DNA of 42,578 nt from Deltaproteobacteria bacterium (lineage in GTDB: Bacteria > Desulfobacterota > DSM-4660 > Desulfatiglandales > HGW-15), in NCBI GenBank assembly GCA_019308745.1, contig JAFDHO010000012.1, positions 1 through 42,578 on the forward strand, written 5' to 3'. Below are positions 17,433 to 26,492 of this stretch, piece by piece (position 1 is the stretch's first letter; each line of letters starts with the position of its first letter). The notes beneath the pieces are model-generated. The model ran no database searches and was not told the origin of the DNA. It saw only the letters and a list, made by a program, of their open reading frames with translations. Position numbers and translations under genes: made by a program.

Positions 17433-19664
17433 ATGAAGAAGAACGGATCTATTGATGAAAAGGCTCAGTCCATGAACAAGGAGAATCGGTTTGCGGGACC
17501 TGATGAGAAGAAGATACCCACCTTTTGTGCCATGTGCGGGCCCAGTGCCGGATGCGGAATATATGCCTACTTACATAACGGGAGATTTGCGAGGATAGAG
17601 GGGATGAAGGAGTCGCCCCTCAACCGGGGCAAAAACTGTCCCAAGGCCCACGCTGCCCCTCAGTGGGTTTACTCGTCTCAGCGTCTGAGGCACCCCCTCA
17701 TAAGGGCAGGTGGGAGGGGGGAAGGGAAATTCAGGAAGGTAACCTGGGACGAGGCCCTTGATTTTGTCGCAAGAAAGCTCGCGGAGCAGAAAGAAGCACA
17801 TGGACCCGAGTCTCTTGCAATCCTTTCTCCGGCGAGAAGGAGTTACAGCGAGTACCTGTACAGGTTTCTCATGGTTCACGGCAGCCCGAACTATGGACAC
17901 AGCGGCATATGTGCGATGCAGAATGCCTTCTCCTTTGCCTATACGCTCGGTGAACCCAGGCCGGTCGCAGACTATGAAAAGAGTGATCTCATCGTGATAT
18001 GGGGGAAACAACCCGTGTTCTCAGGTTCCAGCAAGGGCAGTGCAATGGCACTGGTGGGAGCAAAGGCGAGAGGTGCCAAGATAGTAGCCATCAAGCCGTC
18101 CATGGAGCCCGATGCCGCCCTTTCGGATATATGGGTTCCTATCCGGCCTGGTACTGACGCGGCCTTGGCCCTGGCCATGCTTCAGGTGGTCATAGGCGAG
18201 GGGCTCTACGATTTTGACTTTGTCTCGAGGTGGTGTGATGGATTCGGAGAGCTGGAAGAACACGTCCAGAACTATACACCGGAATGGGCCGCACCCATAA
18301 CCGGCCTGGACCCGGAGCAAATCAGGCGGGTTTCCAGGCTCTACGCCACCACGAAGAGAGCAGCCATAGATCCCGGCAACGGCCTGGAACATGCCCCTTC
18401 GGCCAGTGATGCCGTGCGAGCTATTGCCATATTGATCGCCATAACCGGACACTTCGACAGGCCTGGTGGCAATATAGTCCCGGAGGGAAGCACGATGCCA
18501 CGGCCCAAGAGTGTGCACCTAAAGGAGCGATATACCCGGGAGTGGGTGGAAAAACTCGTGGCTCCCGAGTTTCCGAGGCCTTTTCAGCCCTTTCTCGAGG
18601 GTACATCTTCGGCCTACTACAGGATCTTCGAGAGTGTACTCACAGAGCAGCCTTATCCAATAAGGACGGTCATAGCCCCGGGGACACAACCAACGGTCAG
18701 TACGAGAGGATCCAAGAGGGTAGTGGAGGCCCTGAAAAAGGTTGATTTCTTTGTTGTCATAGACGTCACCCGGACCGCTGAGATGAATTATGCGGATGTA
18801 GTCATTCCCGTGGCCACCCCCTACGAGGCGGATCATCCCTTTGAGGCCACTGAAAACTGGATTATGGCCCGCAACAAGGTCATAGAACCCCTGGGAGACT
18901 ATAAGTCCATGTATGAATTTTGGTTGGACCTGGGAGTAAGAATGGGATATGGAAAGGATTTCTGGGATGGAAGCATGGAAGATTGCTTGAACTATCAACT
19001 GGAACCCCTCGGTATGACCATTGATGAACTCAGGTCACACCCAGCAGGCATCGTTTTTCCCATGAAGTCGATGGAGTATGAAAAATACGGGAAGATCTTT
19101 TCGACGAGGAGTTCGACTCTTTCCCGAGACCCCTACTTGGCCAACGGCAAGGTGGCTATATACAACAGGGTTTTCGAGAAATACGGATATGATCCACTCC
19201 CAGGATGGAGGGAGCCTCCGGAGAGTGTGTCAGGCACCCCGGAGTTACTGGAAAGGTACCCACTTGTCTTTTCGGATTTTCATACCTCCAAGGCCTATAC
19301 CGCATCGTGGCTGCGAAACGTACCCTATCTCAGAGAACTCCTCCCCTTTCCGACGGTCCAGATACATCCTGAGGCAGCCTCAAAGCGGGGCATCAATGAC
19401 GGTGACTGGATCATTGTGGAGTCTCCCCATGGTTCCATGAAAGTCAAGGCCGAGATCAATCCCGGGATAAGACCGGATACGGTCATGGCGCTCCACGGTT
19501 GGTGGCAGGGCTGCAGGGAGCTTGGCCTGTCGGGATATCCGGTGCTGGAGGGAGGAGCGAACACAAACAACATGTATTGCGTGGATACTGAAACGGCATT
19601 TGACCCTCTGGTTACTGCAATGTCCAGCCAGACGCTCGTGGAGGTGAGAAGAGCCGATGATTGA
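17433..19664 (+). CDS. Molybdopterin oxidoreductase, DMSO-reductase family, catalytic subunit
   Basis: This is a 743-residue protein. A [4Fe-4S] site near the N-terminus is formed by C32, C35, C41 and C69 (CAMCGPSAGCG ... GKNCPKA). The probable Mo/W ligand is C160 in SPNYGHSGICAMQN. The cofactor-binding region includes DLIVIWGKQP and IPGTDAAL-like segments (VPIRPGTDAALALAM), and the C-terminal domain IHPEAASKRGINDGDWI is of the MoCo-dinucleotide type. There is no Tat signal, so it is cytoplasmic. Cys ligation fits thiosulfate/polysulfide-reductase- or acetylene-hydratase-like groups rather than Ser-ligated DMSO reductases; the substrate is unknown. It is followed directly by a DmsB-like ferredoxin. 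Confidence 0.9.
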   Translation: MKKNGSIDEKAQSMNKENRFAGPDEKKIPTFCAMCGPSAGCGIYAYLHNGRFARIEGMKESPLNRGKNCPKAHAAPQWVYSSQRLRHPLIRAGGRGEGKFRKVTWDEALDFVARKLAEQKEAHGPESLAILSPARRSYSEYLYRFLMVHGSPNYGHSGICAMQNAFSFAYTLGEPRPVADYEKSDLIVIWGKQPVFSGSSKGSAMALVGAKARGAKIVAIKPSMEPDAALSDIWVPIRPGTDAALALAMLQVVIGEGLYDFDFVSRWCDGFGELEEHVQNYTPEWAAPITGLDPEQIRRVSRLYATTKRAAIDPGNGLEHAPSASDAVRAIAILIAITGHFDRPGGNIVPEGSTMPRPKSVHLKERYTREWVEKLVAPEFPRPFQPFLEGTSSAYYRIFESVLTEQPYPIRTVIAPGTQPTVSTRGSKRVVEALKKVDFFVVIDVTRTAEMNYADVVIPVATPYEADHPFEATENWIMARNKVIEPLGDYKSMYEFWLDLGVRMGYGKDFWDGSMEDCLNYQLEPLGMTIDELRSHPAGIVFPMKSMEYEKYGKIFSTRSSTLSRDPYLANGKVAIYNRVFEKYGYDPLPGWREPPESVSGTPELLERYPLVFSDFHTSKAYTASWLRNVPYLRELLPFPTVQIHPEAASKRGINDGDWIIVESPHGSMKVKAEINPGIRPDTVMALHGWWQGCRELGLSGYPVLEGGANTNNMYCVDTETAFDPLVTAMSSQTLVEVRRADD

Positions 19665-19674
19665 GGAGCCCAAG

Positions 19675-20202
19675 ATGAGGAAAACACAGTACTGTTTCGA
19701 TTTCTATCCCGAGCGGTGCGTACAGTGCCATGCCTGCGAGGTGGCCTGTAAGGGATGGCACGGGGTGGAATTGGGAGTGCAATGGAGGAGGGTCACGAGC
19801 ATCTGGAGCGGAGAATACCCTCGTGTGGTCAGCAGAAGTATTTCTCTTTCATGTATGCACTGCGGAGACCCCGCATGTGAAAGGGTTTGCCCGAGCGGAG
19901 CGGTATCCAAGCGGGAACAGGATGGGGTTGTATGTGTAGATCAGCGCAAGTGTATCGGTTGCCGATCCTGCTTCCTGGCTTGTCCCTTTGGTGTGCCTGT
20001 TTTTGGAAAAGATGGAAGGATGCAGAAATGCGAACTCTGCACAGACCGCCTGGAAGAGGGCAAGGAACCCATCTGCGTTTCCACATGCCCTACCGAGGCG
20101 CTCCGGTTTGGTGTAATGGATGATTTGGCGCAGCAAAAGGCAGCAAACGCATCGGCCAGGCTCCTGACATTCTTGATAGGCAAAGGGCTTGATCGAGCCT
20201 AG
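19675..20202 (+). CDS. DmsB/PhsB-like ferredoxin subunit with four [4Fe-4S] sites
   Basis: This is a 175-residue protein from the ATG preceded by GAGGAG; an ATG at 19657 overlapping the upstream stop would add six residues. Four Cys groups follow in order: CVQCHACEVAC, CMHCGDPACERVCP, CIGCRSCFLACP and CELCTDR...CVSTCP, the pattern of electron-transfer subunits of the DmsAB/PhsAB type. No membrane anchor subunit follows; the next gene is convergent. The pair is thus a soluble enzyme plus electron carrier, whose donor or acceptor must be another cytoplasmic protein. Confidence 0.93.
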   Translation: MRKTQYCFDFYPERCVQCHACEVACKGWHGVELGVQWRRVTSIWSGEYPRVVSRSISLSCMHCGDPACERVCPSGAVSKREQDGVVCVDQRKCIGCRSCFLACPFGVPVFGKDGRMQKCELCTDRLEEGKEPICVSTCPTEALRFGVMDDLAQQKAANASARLLTFLIGKGLDRA

Positions 20203-20213
20203 CGATCGATCAA
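20189..20213. terminator. Weak inverted repeat between convergent genes
   Basis: Arms TTGATCG (20189-20195) and CGATCAA (20207-20213) span the stop codon of the ferredoxin gene and reach the end of the convergent lipoprotein gene. It may act as a bidirectional terminator; there is no real T-run. Confidence 0.3.
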
Positions 20214-20692
20214 AATTCTGCCATTGAGTACTGGAATCTCCTGAATTGAAGTTCGAAGATCCGGACCGTTCTTGCATCCGATGCCTTGGCAAAGACCTGA
20301 TAATTCGGGTCACAATATACGTAACCGAAAACCTGGTTTTTCGGGCCGGTGATCTTCTGGACTATGGGGTAGGACTGGCTGAAGGCCTTGATCCAGGATA
20401 TCATATCACCAAGTGTCTTTTCGTCTTCCACAGTGTACCACCATTTCCCTACGATTTTCCTGTCGTCATCCTTGGGATCAAAAAAGAGGCCCTTGGGCTG
20501 GTCTTTGCTAATCCCGTTGTACGAGATATGGTAATCCTTCCAGTTCTCCCTAAGGGCCTCAATGGTGACCTGTTTGTCCTTTCTGGGTATTGCCGAAACC
20601 TTGACAAATCCCCCCTTTCCGGCACAGCCCGCGATCATTGAGACGAGAAGCATGGCGAAAAGGATACTGATGGGTCTTCGCTTTCTTTTCAT
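20210..20692 (-). CDS. Small lipoprotein of unknown function
   Basis: This is a 160-residue protein from the ATG at 20692, which has AAGGGGG before it and opens MKRKRRPISILFAMLLVSMI followed by the lipobox AGC. The lipidated Cys is near residue 23, so the mature part is about 137 residues, facing the periplasm. The rest is hydrophilic with KWWYTVEDEKTLGDMISWIK and ends SMAEF. I do not recognise a family. It stands alone, convergent to the ferredoxin gene; upstream (20735-20845) is a GACCG-type repeat. Confidence 0.8.
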   Translation of the reverse strand: MKRKRRPISILFAMLLVSMIAGCAGKGGFVKVSAIPRKDKQVTIEALRENWKDYHISYNGISKDQPKGLFFDPKDDDRKIVGKWWYTVEDEKTLGDMISWIKAFSQSYPIVQKITGPKNQVFGYVYCDPNYQVFAKASDARTVRIFELQFRRFQYSMAEF

Positions 20693-20740
20693 TTCAACCC
20701 CCTTAATTCTGGAGGTTTCGGGTCCAAAGTTCAAGGTTTT

Positions 20741-20815
20741 TCCGCGGTCGGCGGTCGTCTGTCATCGGTCATCGTTCCGCGGTCGGCCGTCGTCGGTCAT
20801 CCATCCCTTTCCATC
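20741..20815 (-). repeat. GACCG-type degenerate intergenic repeat
   Basis: On the minus strand the units GACCGACGACGGCCGACC, GACCGATGACAGACGACC and similar run for about 75 bases. Related tracts occur at 28778, 32341, 33706 and 41361. Confidence 0.6.
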
Positions 20816-20845
20816 CCGACCGGGAGGCCGCATACCTTCTTGTCA

Positions 20846-23644
20846 TTAAACCTCGGGCAGGCAGAGACTGAATGTCGTGCCCTTTCCCACCTCAGACTCA
20901 AAGGAAAGCTGGCCCTTGTGTTCCTTTACGATCTTTTGGGTGACAGGCAGGCCAAGGCCTGTTCCCTTGTTGCCCTTGGTGCTGAAAAAGCCGGTAAAGA
21001 GTTTCTGTTTCACCTTTTCATCCATGCCGGCTCCGTTGTCCCGGACCTGGAATCTTACAGCCCAGCCTCGGGGCTTGTCGGTCTTGACGGTCACCCTCGC
21101 TTCCCCCGACATGATGTCCTCCATGGTGCAGGCATCTATGGCGTTGCTGACAAGGTTTAGGAGACACCTGTGGATGGCCGTCCGATCCATGGATACAGGT
21201 TCCAGACCCTCCATCAGGTCGGGGATCAACGTCACCCCCACGGACTTGGCGCGGTCCTTCATGAGCTCAAGGACATCCAGGGCAAGTTCGTTGGGGTCCA
21301 CCATCTCATACTCGGGCTGCCTGTCCTTGGAATAGACGAGCATGTCCATGACTATATGGGAAATCTGGTCGATGTTCTTCTCGACGATCCGCCATCCATT
21401 TGCCATGAGATCCAGATTCCTCTTCTTCATGGCCGAGTTGATCACGTATGCACCGCCCTTCAAGCCGTTGAGTATATTCTTAATGTAGTGGGCAAGACCC
21501 GCAACGGTCTGCCCTATGGCCGCCATCCTCTCGGCCTGCTCCTTTTCCTTTTGCAACCTGAGGATTTCCCTGAGATCCTGAATGGAGACCACACTGCCGA
21601 CCTCTTTCCCTTCCTCGTACAGCAATGTTCCGGATAGCCTAACAGGGATGGGGTTCCCGGCCCTGTCAAGGAATTCCATCTGCATGTTGATTATTTTCCC
21701 CTCGGGGCCAAAGGCATTGCTGTAAAAGGCCTTCCTGATATCCTTTACGGTCTCCCTGGACAGGATCTCCTGGTATTTCATCTTTCCGATGATGGACTCA
21801 GGGGAATAGCCCAGGAGTTCTTCCGCAGCCCTGTTGAAGATGACGATTTTCCCCTCCAGGTCAGTGGCAATGATCCCGTCAATGGAATTCTGGATAAGGT
21901 TCTGGACGAATGCCTCACGTCTCCTCAATTCCTGTGTCATTCTCACACGCTGGGTGAAGTCCTGGTAAGTTATGATGGCTCCCTGGATTTCACCTGCATC
22001 ATCTTTGATGGGGGCGGCATTGAAATAGAGGTAAGTCCCCCCTTCGCCCAGATGCTCGAAGTAGTGTTCGGCCTCGTATGCCCCTTCTACCATCGTGGAC
22101 TTGCGCAGGTGCATTCCGTCGTAGAGTTTGTGGATCGTCTCTATGTCATTTTCGATGATAAGATCTGCCAGGAGGGGTCTCTTGTGGGGATAGAACGGCT
22201 TCCATTGGTTGTCTGTCCCTATCATTTCTTCGCTGCTGAAATTGGTCAGTTTTTCAAGGGCCCTGTTCCAGTATGTGATCTTGTGGTTACGGTCGAGTAC
22301 GAACATGGGTATGGGCGAGCCATAAAGGATCCCCTCGGCGTATTTCTTTTGCCTGAGGGTTTCCTGCTGGGAGGCGCGCAGTTCCTTTGTCCTCTCCTCC
22401 ACTTCCTTTTCAAGGCGTTCGGAGTAAAGTTTTCGAGATTCTTCCAGTTTCTTCCTGACGGAGATATCCCTTATCAATCCCTGGAATATCCCGTCTTCGG
22501 ACAGCCAGCTGATACTGGACTCCACCGGCAGAGAGTCGCCGTTTCTCTTGACGAAGTCCATCTCCGCGGATACCGAGCCCATGATTTCCAGGTCTTCCAG
22601 GTGATCCGAGAGGATTTTGCTGGAGGGGCCGGTGGTGAGCTGGGCGACCTTCATACTCTCGAGCTCCCTTCGAGAATAACCCAGCATCTGGCGCAAGGTC
22701 ACATTTGTTTCTATTATCCTTCCCTGCAGGTCAAAGAGCACTATTCCGTCTCTGGCTGTCTGGAAAAGATTTTTGTATTTTCTTCGAGAATTCTCCAGGT
22801 CCAGTTCCAGCCTCTTTCTGTGAGTGATGTCACTCATGCTTATGAGGCACCGGGTGTAGGCCCCTTGATCGTCTTTGAGTGCGCTGTAGTTGGCCTCATA
22901 ATATCTTTCTTGGCCATTTTCGCTGAACATGAGTTCCTTGCGTATGATCTTCCCGGGATTCGCGGCCAGTTCCACAATAGGACAGAAAGAAGAATCACAG
23001 GGGGCTTCTCGATGAAAGATCACTTCGAAGCAGCGCTTCCCCAGGATCGTTTCCCGCTCATCCCCGAAAAGCTCGAGGAAGGTCTCATTGGAGTTTTCGA
23101 TGCGATGGTCCTTGTCCATTACCACGACCGCCTCCACCAGGCCGTCCAGGATCCTTGCCGTGTTGTCCCTTTCAGCCTTGATCCGCTCTTCGGCCTCCTT
23201 TTCGGCGCGGAGTTTTTCCTCTTCCACATTGATCATATCCATAAAGAGCCTTGAGACAGCCTTTATTTGTGCCTTGGCTTCGCTCTCGGGGATCAGCTTT
23301 TCTTTTTCGAGGTGCATGATATCCCAAAAGAGTTTTGACACGGTATGATCCATAAAATGGATGTGGACGGGCTTTTCCTCTTGAATGGATTTGCTGGTTT
23401 CAGGGTCCCCTGTCAGCTCCATGATGAGATTGAGGTCCTTGAGGCCGAAGAGGTCGTGATAGTCCGTGGTGGTATATATACCCAAACGCCTGGCGCGTCG
23501 CGCGCCTGGCGCCTCGGGATTGATATCCGCAACCCCGATCAGGTCCATTTGAAGGGGGCGGTGGCGCTGTGCCGTCAGCATGTCGATAACGGCGAGGCCA
23601 GCCTTTCCTCCGCCCACAATAGCAGCATTGAGATTGTTACCCAT
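20846..23644 (-). CDS. Multi-PAS histidine kinase with N-terminal Rossmann domain
   Basis: This is a 932-residue protein with no membrane segment. Residues 1-110 look like an NAD(P)-binding Rossmann domain: AAIVGGGKAGLAVIDML (GGGKAG at 11-16), then MDLIGVADINPEAPGARRAR and a DLNLIMELTGDP strand, as in dehydrogenase folds. A coiled segment (EEEKLRAEKEAEERIKAERD) leads to four PAS domains; the first has C205-x10-C216-x4-C221. The H-box is GLAHYIKNILNGLKGGAY, akin to that of 6864-8066; the HATPase has NLVSNAIDAC, DNGAGM and GTGLGL. It has no REC and no adjacent regulator gene. A role in sensing NAD(P) or redox state is inferred from the fusion alone. Confidence 0.92.
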   Translation of the reverse strand: MGNNLNAAIVGGGKAGLAVIDMLTAQRHRPLQMDLIGVADINPEAPGARRARRLGIYTTTDYHDLFGLKDLNLIMELTGDPETSKSIQEEKPVHIHFMDHTVSKLFWDIMHLEKEKLIPESEAKAQIKAVSRLFMDMINVEEEKLRAEKEAEERIKAERDNTARILDGLVEAVVVMDKDHRIENSNETFLELFGDERETILGKRCFEVIFHREAPCDSSFCPIVELAANPGKIIRKELMFSENGQERYYEANYSALKDDQGAYTRCLISMSDITHRKRLELDLENSRRKYKNLFQTARDGIVLFDLQGRIIETNVTLRQMLGYSRRELESMKVAQLTTGPSSKILSDHLEDLEIMGSVSAEMDFVKRNGDSLPVESSISWLSEDGIFQGLIRDISVRKKLEESRKLYSERLEKEVEERTKELRASQQETLRQKKYAEGILYGSPIPMFVLDRNHKITYWNRALEKLTNFSSEEMIGTDNQWKPFYPHKRPLLADLIIENDIETIHKLYDGMHLRKSTMVEGAYEAEHYFEHLGEGGTYLYFNAAPIKDDAGEIQGAIITYQDFTQRVRMTQELRRREAFVQNLIQNSIDGIIATDLEGKIVIFNRAAEELLGYSPESIIGKMKYQEILSRETVKDIRKAFYSNAFGPEGKIINMQMEFLDRAGNPIPVRLSGTLLYEEGKEVGSVVSIQDLREILRLQKEKEQAERMAAIGQTVAGLAHYIKNILNGLKGGAYVINSAMKKRNLDLMANGWRIVEKNIDQISHIVMDMLVYSKDRQPEYEMVDPNELALDVLELMKDRAKSVGVTLIPDLMEGLEPVSMDRTAIHRCLLNLVSNAIDACTMEDIMSGEARVTVKTDKPRGWAVRFQVRDNGAGMDEKVKQKLFTGFFSTKGNKGTGLGLPVTQKIVKEHKGQLSFESEVGKGTTFSLCLPEV

Positions 23645-23782
23645 GTTTGTCCGAAAAGGCCCTCCTCCCGGGGATAGTTATCGGTTTCAGGGTATCTCGA
23701 TCAGGCTCCAAAGGAAATCCAAATCAGGAATTTACCTTTTGTCCATACGCCAGAGGAATCTAATCCAGAACGTCAATAGTTT

Positions 23783-23810
23783 ATTATAATAGCAGTAAGG
23801 TCTTAGTCAA
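23783..23810 (-). promoter_or_regulatory. sigma-70-type promoter of the Rossmann-PAS kinase
   Basis: Minus-strand TTGACT (23805-23810), a 16-base spacer and TATAAT (23783-23788) lie about 140 bases before the ATG. The -35 box lies inside the 9-bp duplication flanking element copy B, so the insertion abuts the promoter. Confidence 0.6.
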
Positions 23811-23813
23811 CTT

Positions 23814-24170
23814 CATTGATGTCCGGTTAGGGTTTTGCAAATAACCCCTGGAGCATCTGCTTGTGGCCCCCGGGAGGTCTTTTCCAAAGGCTCAATATTC
23901 GTCCTAAGCCCTTATACGCCCCCATAAGCCTCATAGTCATCGCCTAAGAGGCACAGAAAAGGGAGGCTCCGGTGGAGATGATCTGCTGGGGCTGCTGCGG
24001 CCTTCTACTAAATGTTTGGTTCCGTTGTAAGTGCCTGGGAGGAATTTGATTGAGCCTTTGGAAAAGACCTCCCGGGGGCCACAAGCCCTTGTTGTTGATC
24101 AAGCTTTTGGGGATGGCCTATGAGGTGCCCAAAAAGCCTATATTTGCAAAATCCTAACCGGACATTACTA
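23814..24170. mobile_element. Palindromic MITE-like element, copy B, intact, with 9-bp flanking duplication
   Basis: Outer inverted repeats start at ATGTCCGG (23819) and end at CCGGACAT (24165), matching at 24 of 25 positions inward to GCAAATA. An inner 33-bp pair is perfect (23864-23896 and 24049-24081). AGTCAACTT flanks both sides at the same distance (23805-23813 and 24171-24179), as a target duplication would. It has no ORF. The core has GGCTCCGGTGGAGATGATCT, also present in copy A. Confidence 0.8.
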
Positions 24171-24265
24171 AGTCAACTTAAAGCTTTCTCTTCACGAATC
24201 AATTGATTAGTGCTATATAGAAGGCGTGATACTCACGGGGACTACCCGCCTAGGAAGGAGATGAG

Positions 24266-24706
24266 ATGGACCGGGACGCGGAGCTGTTTGTTGAGGACGT
24301 CTTGGCAGAAATACGCAGGGAAATGGAGGGGGCATACGGCAAGGCGGCCTACGAGCGATGGAAATCCCCCCTCTTTTTGGGGAAAATGGATGATCCGGAC
24401 GGCCATGGGTGCATGATGGGGGCGTGCGGCGATGCCATGCAGGTCTTCTTGAAATTCGAAGGGAATAGGGTCAAAGAGGCCGCATTCCTTTCGGACGGGT
24501 GCGGATCAAGCACGGTCTGCGGGTCCTTTGCGGCGGAGATCGCCATAGGAAAAACCCCCGAGGAGATCCTGGAGGTAACCGGTCAGGATATCATCAGCAA
24601 GATGGGGACGATCCCTGAAGAGGACAGGCACCTGGCCGATCTCGCCGCTGAAACCCTGAAGGCTGCCCTGAGGGATTACCAAGGGAAGAGAGGCAAACAT
24701 AGATGA
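24266..24706 (+). CDS. IscU/NifU-N-like Fe-S scaffold protein lacking the third Cys
   Basis: This is a 146-residue protein. The fold signature is visible: GACGDAMQVFLKFEGNRVKE with C54, then LSDGCGSSTVCGSFAAEIAI with C79 and C85, and a C-terminal GTIPEEDRHLADLAAETLKA. IscU and relatives bind the nascent cluster with three Cys, the third in a KxHCSxLA motif; here that position reads RHLADLA, so the third Cys is missing. C85 or H122 might substitute. AAGGAG precedes the ATG. It stands alone after element B, with no iscS nearby, so a specialised or atypical scaffold is likely. Confidence 0.88.
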   Translation: MDRDAELFVEDVLAEIRREMEGAYGKAAYERWKSPLFLGKMDDPDGHGCMMGACGDAMQVFLKFEGNRVKEAAFLSDGCGSSTVCGSFAAEIAIGKTPEEILEVTGQDIISKMGTIPEEDRHLADLAAETLKAALRDYQGKRGKHR

Positions 24707-24711
24707 GAAAT

Positions 24712-24745
24712 GGGGCCCTTGAAACGATCCCATTTCAAAGGCCCC
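24712..24745. terminator. Strong hairpin between convergent genes
   Basis: GGGGCCCTTGAAA (24712-24724) pairs with TTTCAAAGGCCCC (24733-24745) with one mismatch, between the scaffold and transporter stops. An alternative stem GAAATGGG / CCCATTTC overlaps it. It is a likely bidirectional terminator although no T-run follows. Confidence 0.5.
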
Positions 24746-24791
24746 GCCGTGAAACAGGCCCTAACAACTTCTAGAGCAGCCATCCAAAGAG

Positions 24792-26399
24792 CTATCGCAT
24801 CCCGTTCGCCATCACACTTTTCGCAGTCTCGAGGATCCCTTCGGGAAACCCCACGACTTGGTAGATCACCATGAATCCCAGTACCCACACGACCAGCAAC
24901 GAGAGTATCCACAGTATGAAGCCGTATTTCACGAAATCCATGGGGTGAATCATCTTTTCCCCGGTATCAGGGTAGAGGCCCAGCCCATAGACGATGGCAT
25001 TGTTGGGCGTTCCAACGATCAAGAAGTGGGCAAAGGAGGTCGCAAAGGCAACCGCAAGACCCACTGACCAGGGTTCGCTGGCAACGCCGGTCATGATCCC
25101 CATGGGAATGACAATGGGGCCCAGGAGGGCCGTTGTCCCTGCATCGGACATGAAATTGGTCATCAGGCCCGAGAGCCCGGAAAGGCCTATCCAAAAACCC
25201 AATCCCTGATTCATCCCGACCACCTCAAGTATCTTTAGAAAGCTCTGGGCCAGCCAGAGGGCTGCGCCGCTCTCCTTGAGAAGGGCACCAAGGGTGAGGG
25301 CACCGCAGTACATGAACCAGGCATCCCAGGAAATACCGGCAAGGATCTTTCTCCAGTCCGTGGTCTTGAAGATGACGGGGACCAGCAGGGCCAATAGGGA
25401 AGGGCCTCCGAGGCCGAGGCCTTCGCCCCCCCCAATCCAGAGGAGGAGTATCAGGAGGAGCATGCCGAAGGTCACGTACTCCGGGTATTTCATCGTGCCC
25501 ATCCTCCGGGTCTCCTCTTTGATGGCCGCCAGCCCGGGGGTCAGGTCCCTGGTCTTTATCTTTCTGCCAAAGACGACGAGCATATAAAGGGCCACAACAA
25601 CACCCAGGGCGGGAACCATGGGAAGCCCGTACTTCATCCAGGTGAAAAAATCCATGGGGACCTTGTATTCGCTCCAGAAACCCATCATGATGACGTTTCT
25701 CCCCCCCGCGGCAGGGGAGCCGACCCCACCCACGTTCAAGGCATAGCAGAGGGTAAACAACAGGAACTTGGCCAGGGGAGGATCGTGGTCGACTCTGCCT
25801 CCCTTGCTGTTTGCGGCCACCGCACCAAAATAGACCGCGGCCATGACCGGGGTCATGAAGGCGCACATGGCATGGGCCGAGATGAAGGAGCCCACCAAGG
25901 ACATGCTTATGGAAAGAACGAATACGGGCACGAAAAACCCCCTGGTCCACCCAAGGAGCCAGGTTGCCAGCCTCTTGTGGAGTCCCACATCGACGACGAC
26001 CACTCCCATGGCCAGTACGCCCAGCAAGAACAGGGGGGCATCGCCTGCAAATGTCTTACCGATCATGTTCTTGGGGAGGAGGCGAAGGAAATAGGCCAGG
26101 GTGGGCATGAGAATACCCGTAAGGCCGATTGGAATTGCCTCGGTCGCGAAGAAGATCACCGCCATGGGAACGATTCCGAGGACCATCATGGCCTTACGGG
26201 CAGCCCCGAAGGAATCGTGGGCGATCTCCCATTGGATCATTTTCTGTGCAAACCCGTATCCTTCTACTGTATCCAGGACGGTTTGCGGTACGGGCAGGAC
26301 AAAACCGATCAGGAAAAAGACGCCGGCACCCAGGAAAAGCCACAGGAGCTTGTTTGAAAGGATTCCTCCCCCAGGATTCGTTCCCGTTGCATGGGTCAT
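24792..26399 (-). CDS. DASS/SLC13-family anion (dicarboxylate or sulfate) transporter
   Basis: This is a 535-residue inner-membrane protein with about 11-13 hydrophobic segments. The two family re-entrant motifs are recognisable: NVGGVGSPAAGGRNVIMM in the first half and FAHFLIVGTPNNAIVYGLG in the second, corresponding to the SNT-type motifs that bind Na+ and the carboxylate. FATEAIPIGLTGILMPTLAY near the N-terminus is also typical. Substrate could be a C4-dicarboxylate or an inorganic anion such as sulfate. It lies 93 bp after a CBS-domain gene on the same strand, which may be its regulator or simply a co-transcribed neighbour. Confidence 0.92.
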   Translation of the reverse strand: MTHATGTNPGGGILSNKLLWLFLGAGVFFLIGFVLPVPQTVLDTVEGYGFAQKMIQWEIAHDSFGAARKAMMVLGIVPMAVIFFATEAIPIGLTGILMPTLAYFLRLLPKNMIGKTFAGDAPLFLLGVLAMGVVVVDVGLHKRLATWLLGWTRGFFVPVFVLSISMSLVGSFISAHAMCAFMTPVMAAVYFGAVAANSKGGRVDHDPPLAKFLLFTLCYALNVGGVGSPAAGGRNVIMMGFWSEYKVPMDFFTWMKYGLPMVPALGVVVALYMLVVFGRKIKTRDLTPGLAAIKEETRRMGTMKYPEYVTFGMLLLILLLWIGGGEGLGLGGPSLLALLVPVIFKTTDWRKILAGISWDAWFMYCGALTLGALLKESGAALWLAQSFLKILEVVGMNQGLGFWIGLSGLSGLMTNFMSDAGTTALLGPIVIPMGIMTGVASEPWSVGLAVAFATSFAHFLIVGTPNNAIVYGLGLYPDTGEKMIHPMDFVKYGFILWILSLLVVWVLGFMVIYQVVGFPEGILETAKSVMANGMR

Positions 26400-26492
26400 G
26401 AGCCGTTACCCCCTGTTCAGTCCGATCTAGCACAAACCAGCTTTCCAAGTGTGCTTTGTATCGTTTCTCCAGCAGCTTACAGTGGTCGATTC

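Noticed and set aside
22052-23254. 400-codon plus-strand frame
   Set aside because: Antisense shadow of the 932-residue kinase; no domain, no ribosome site.
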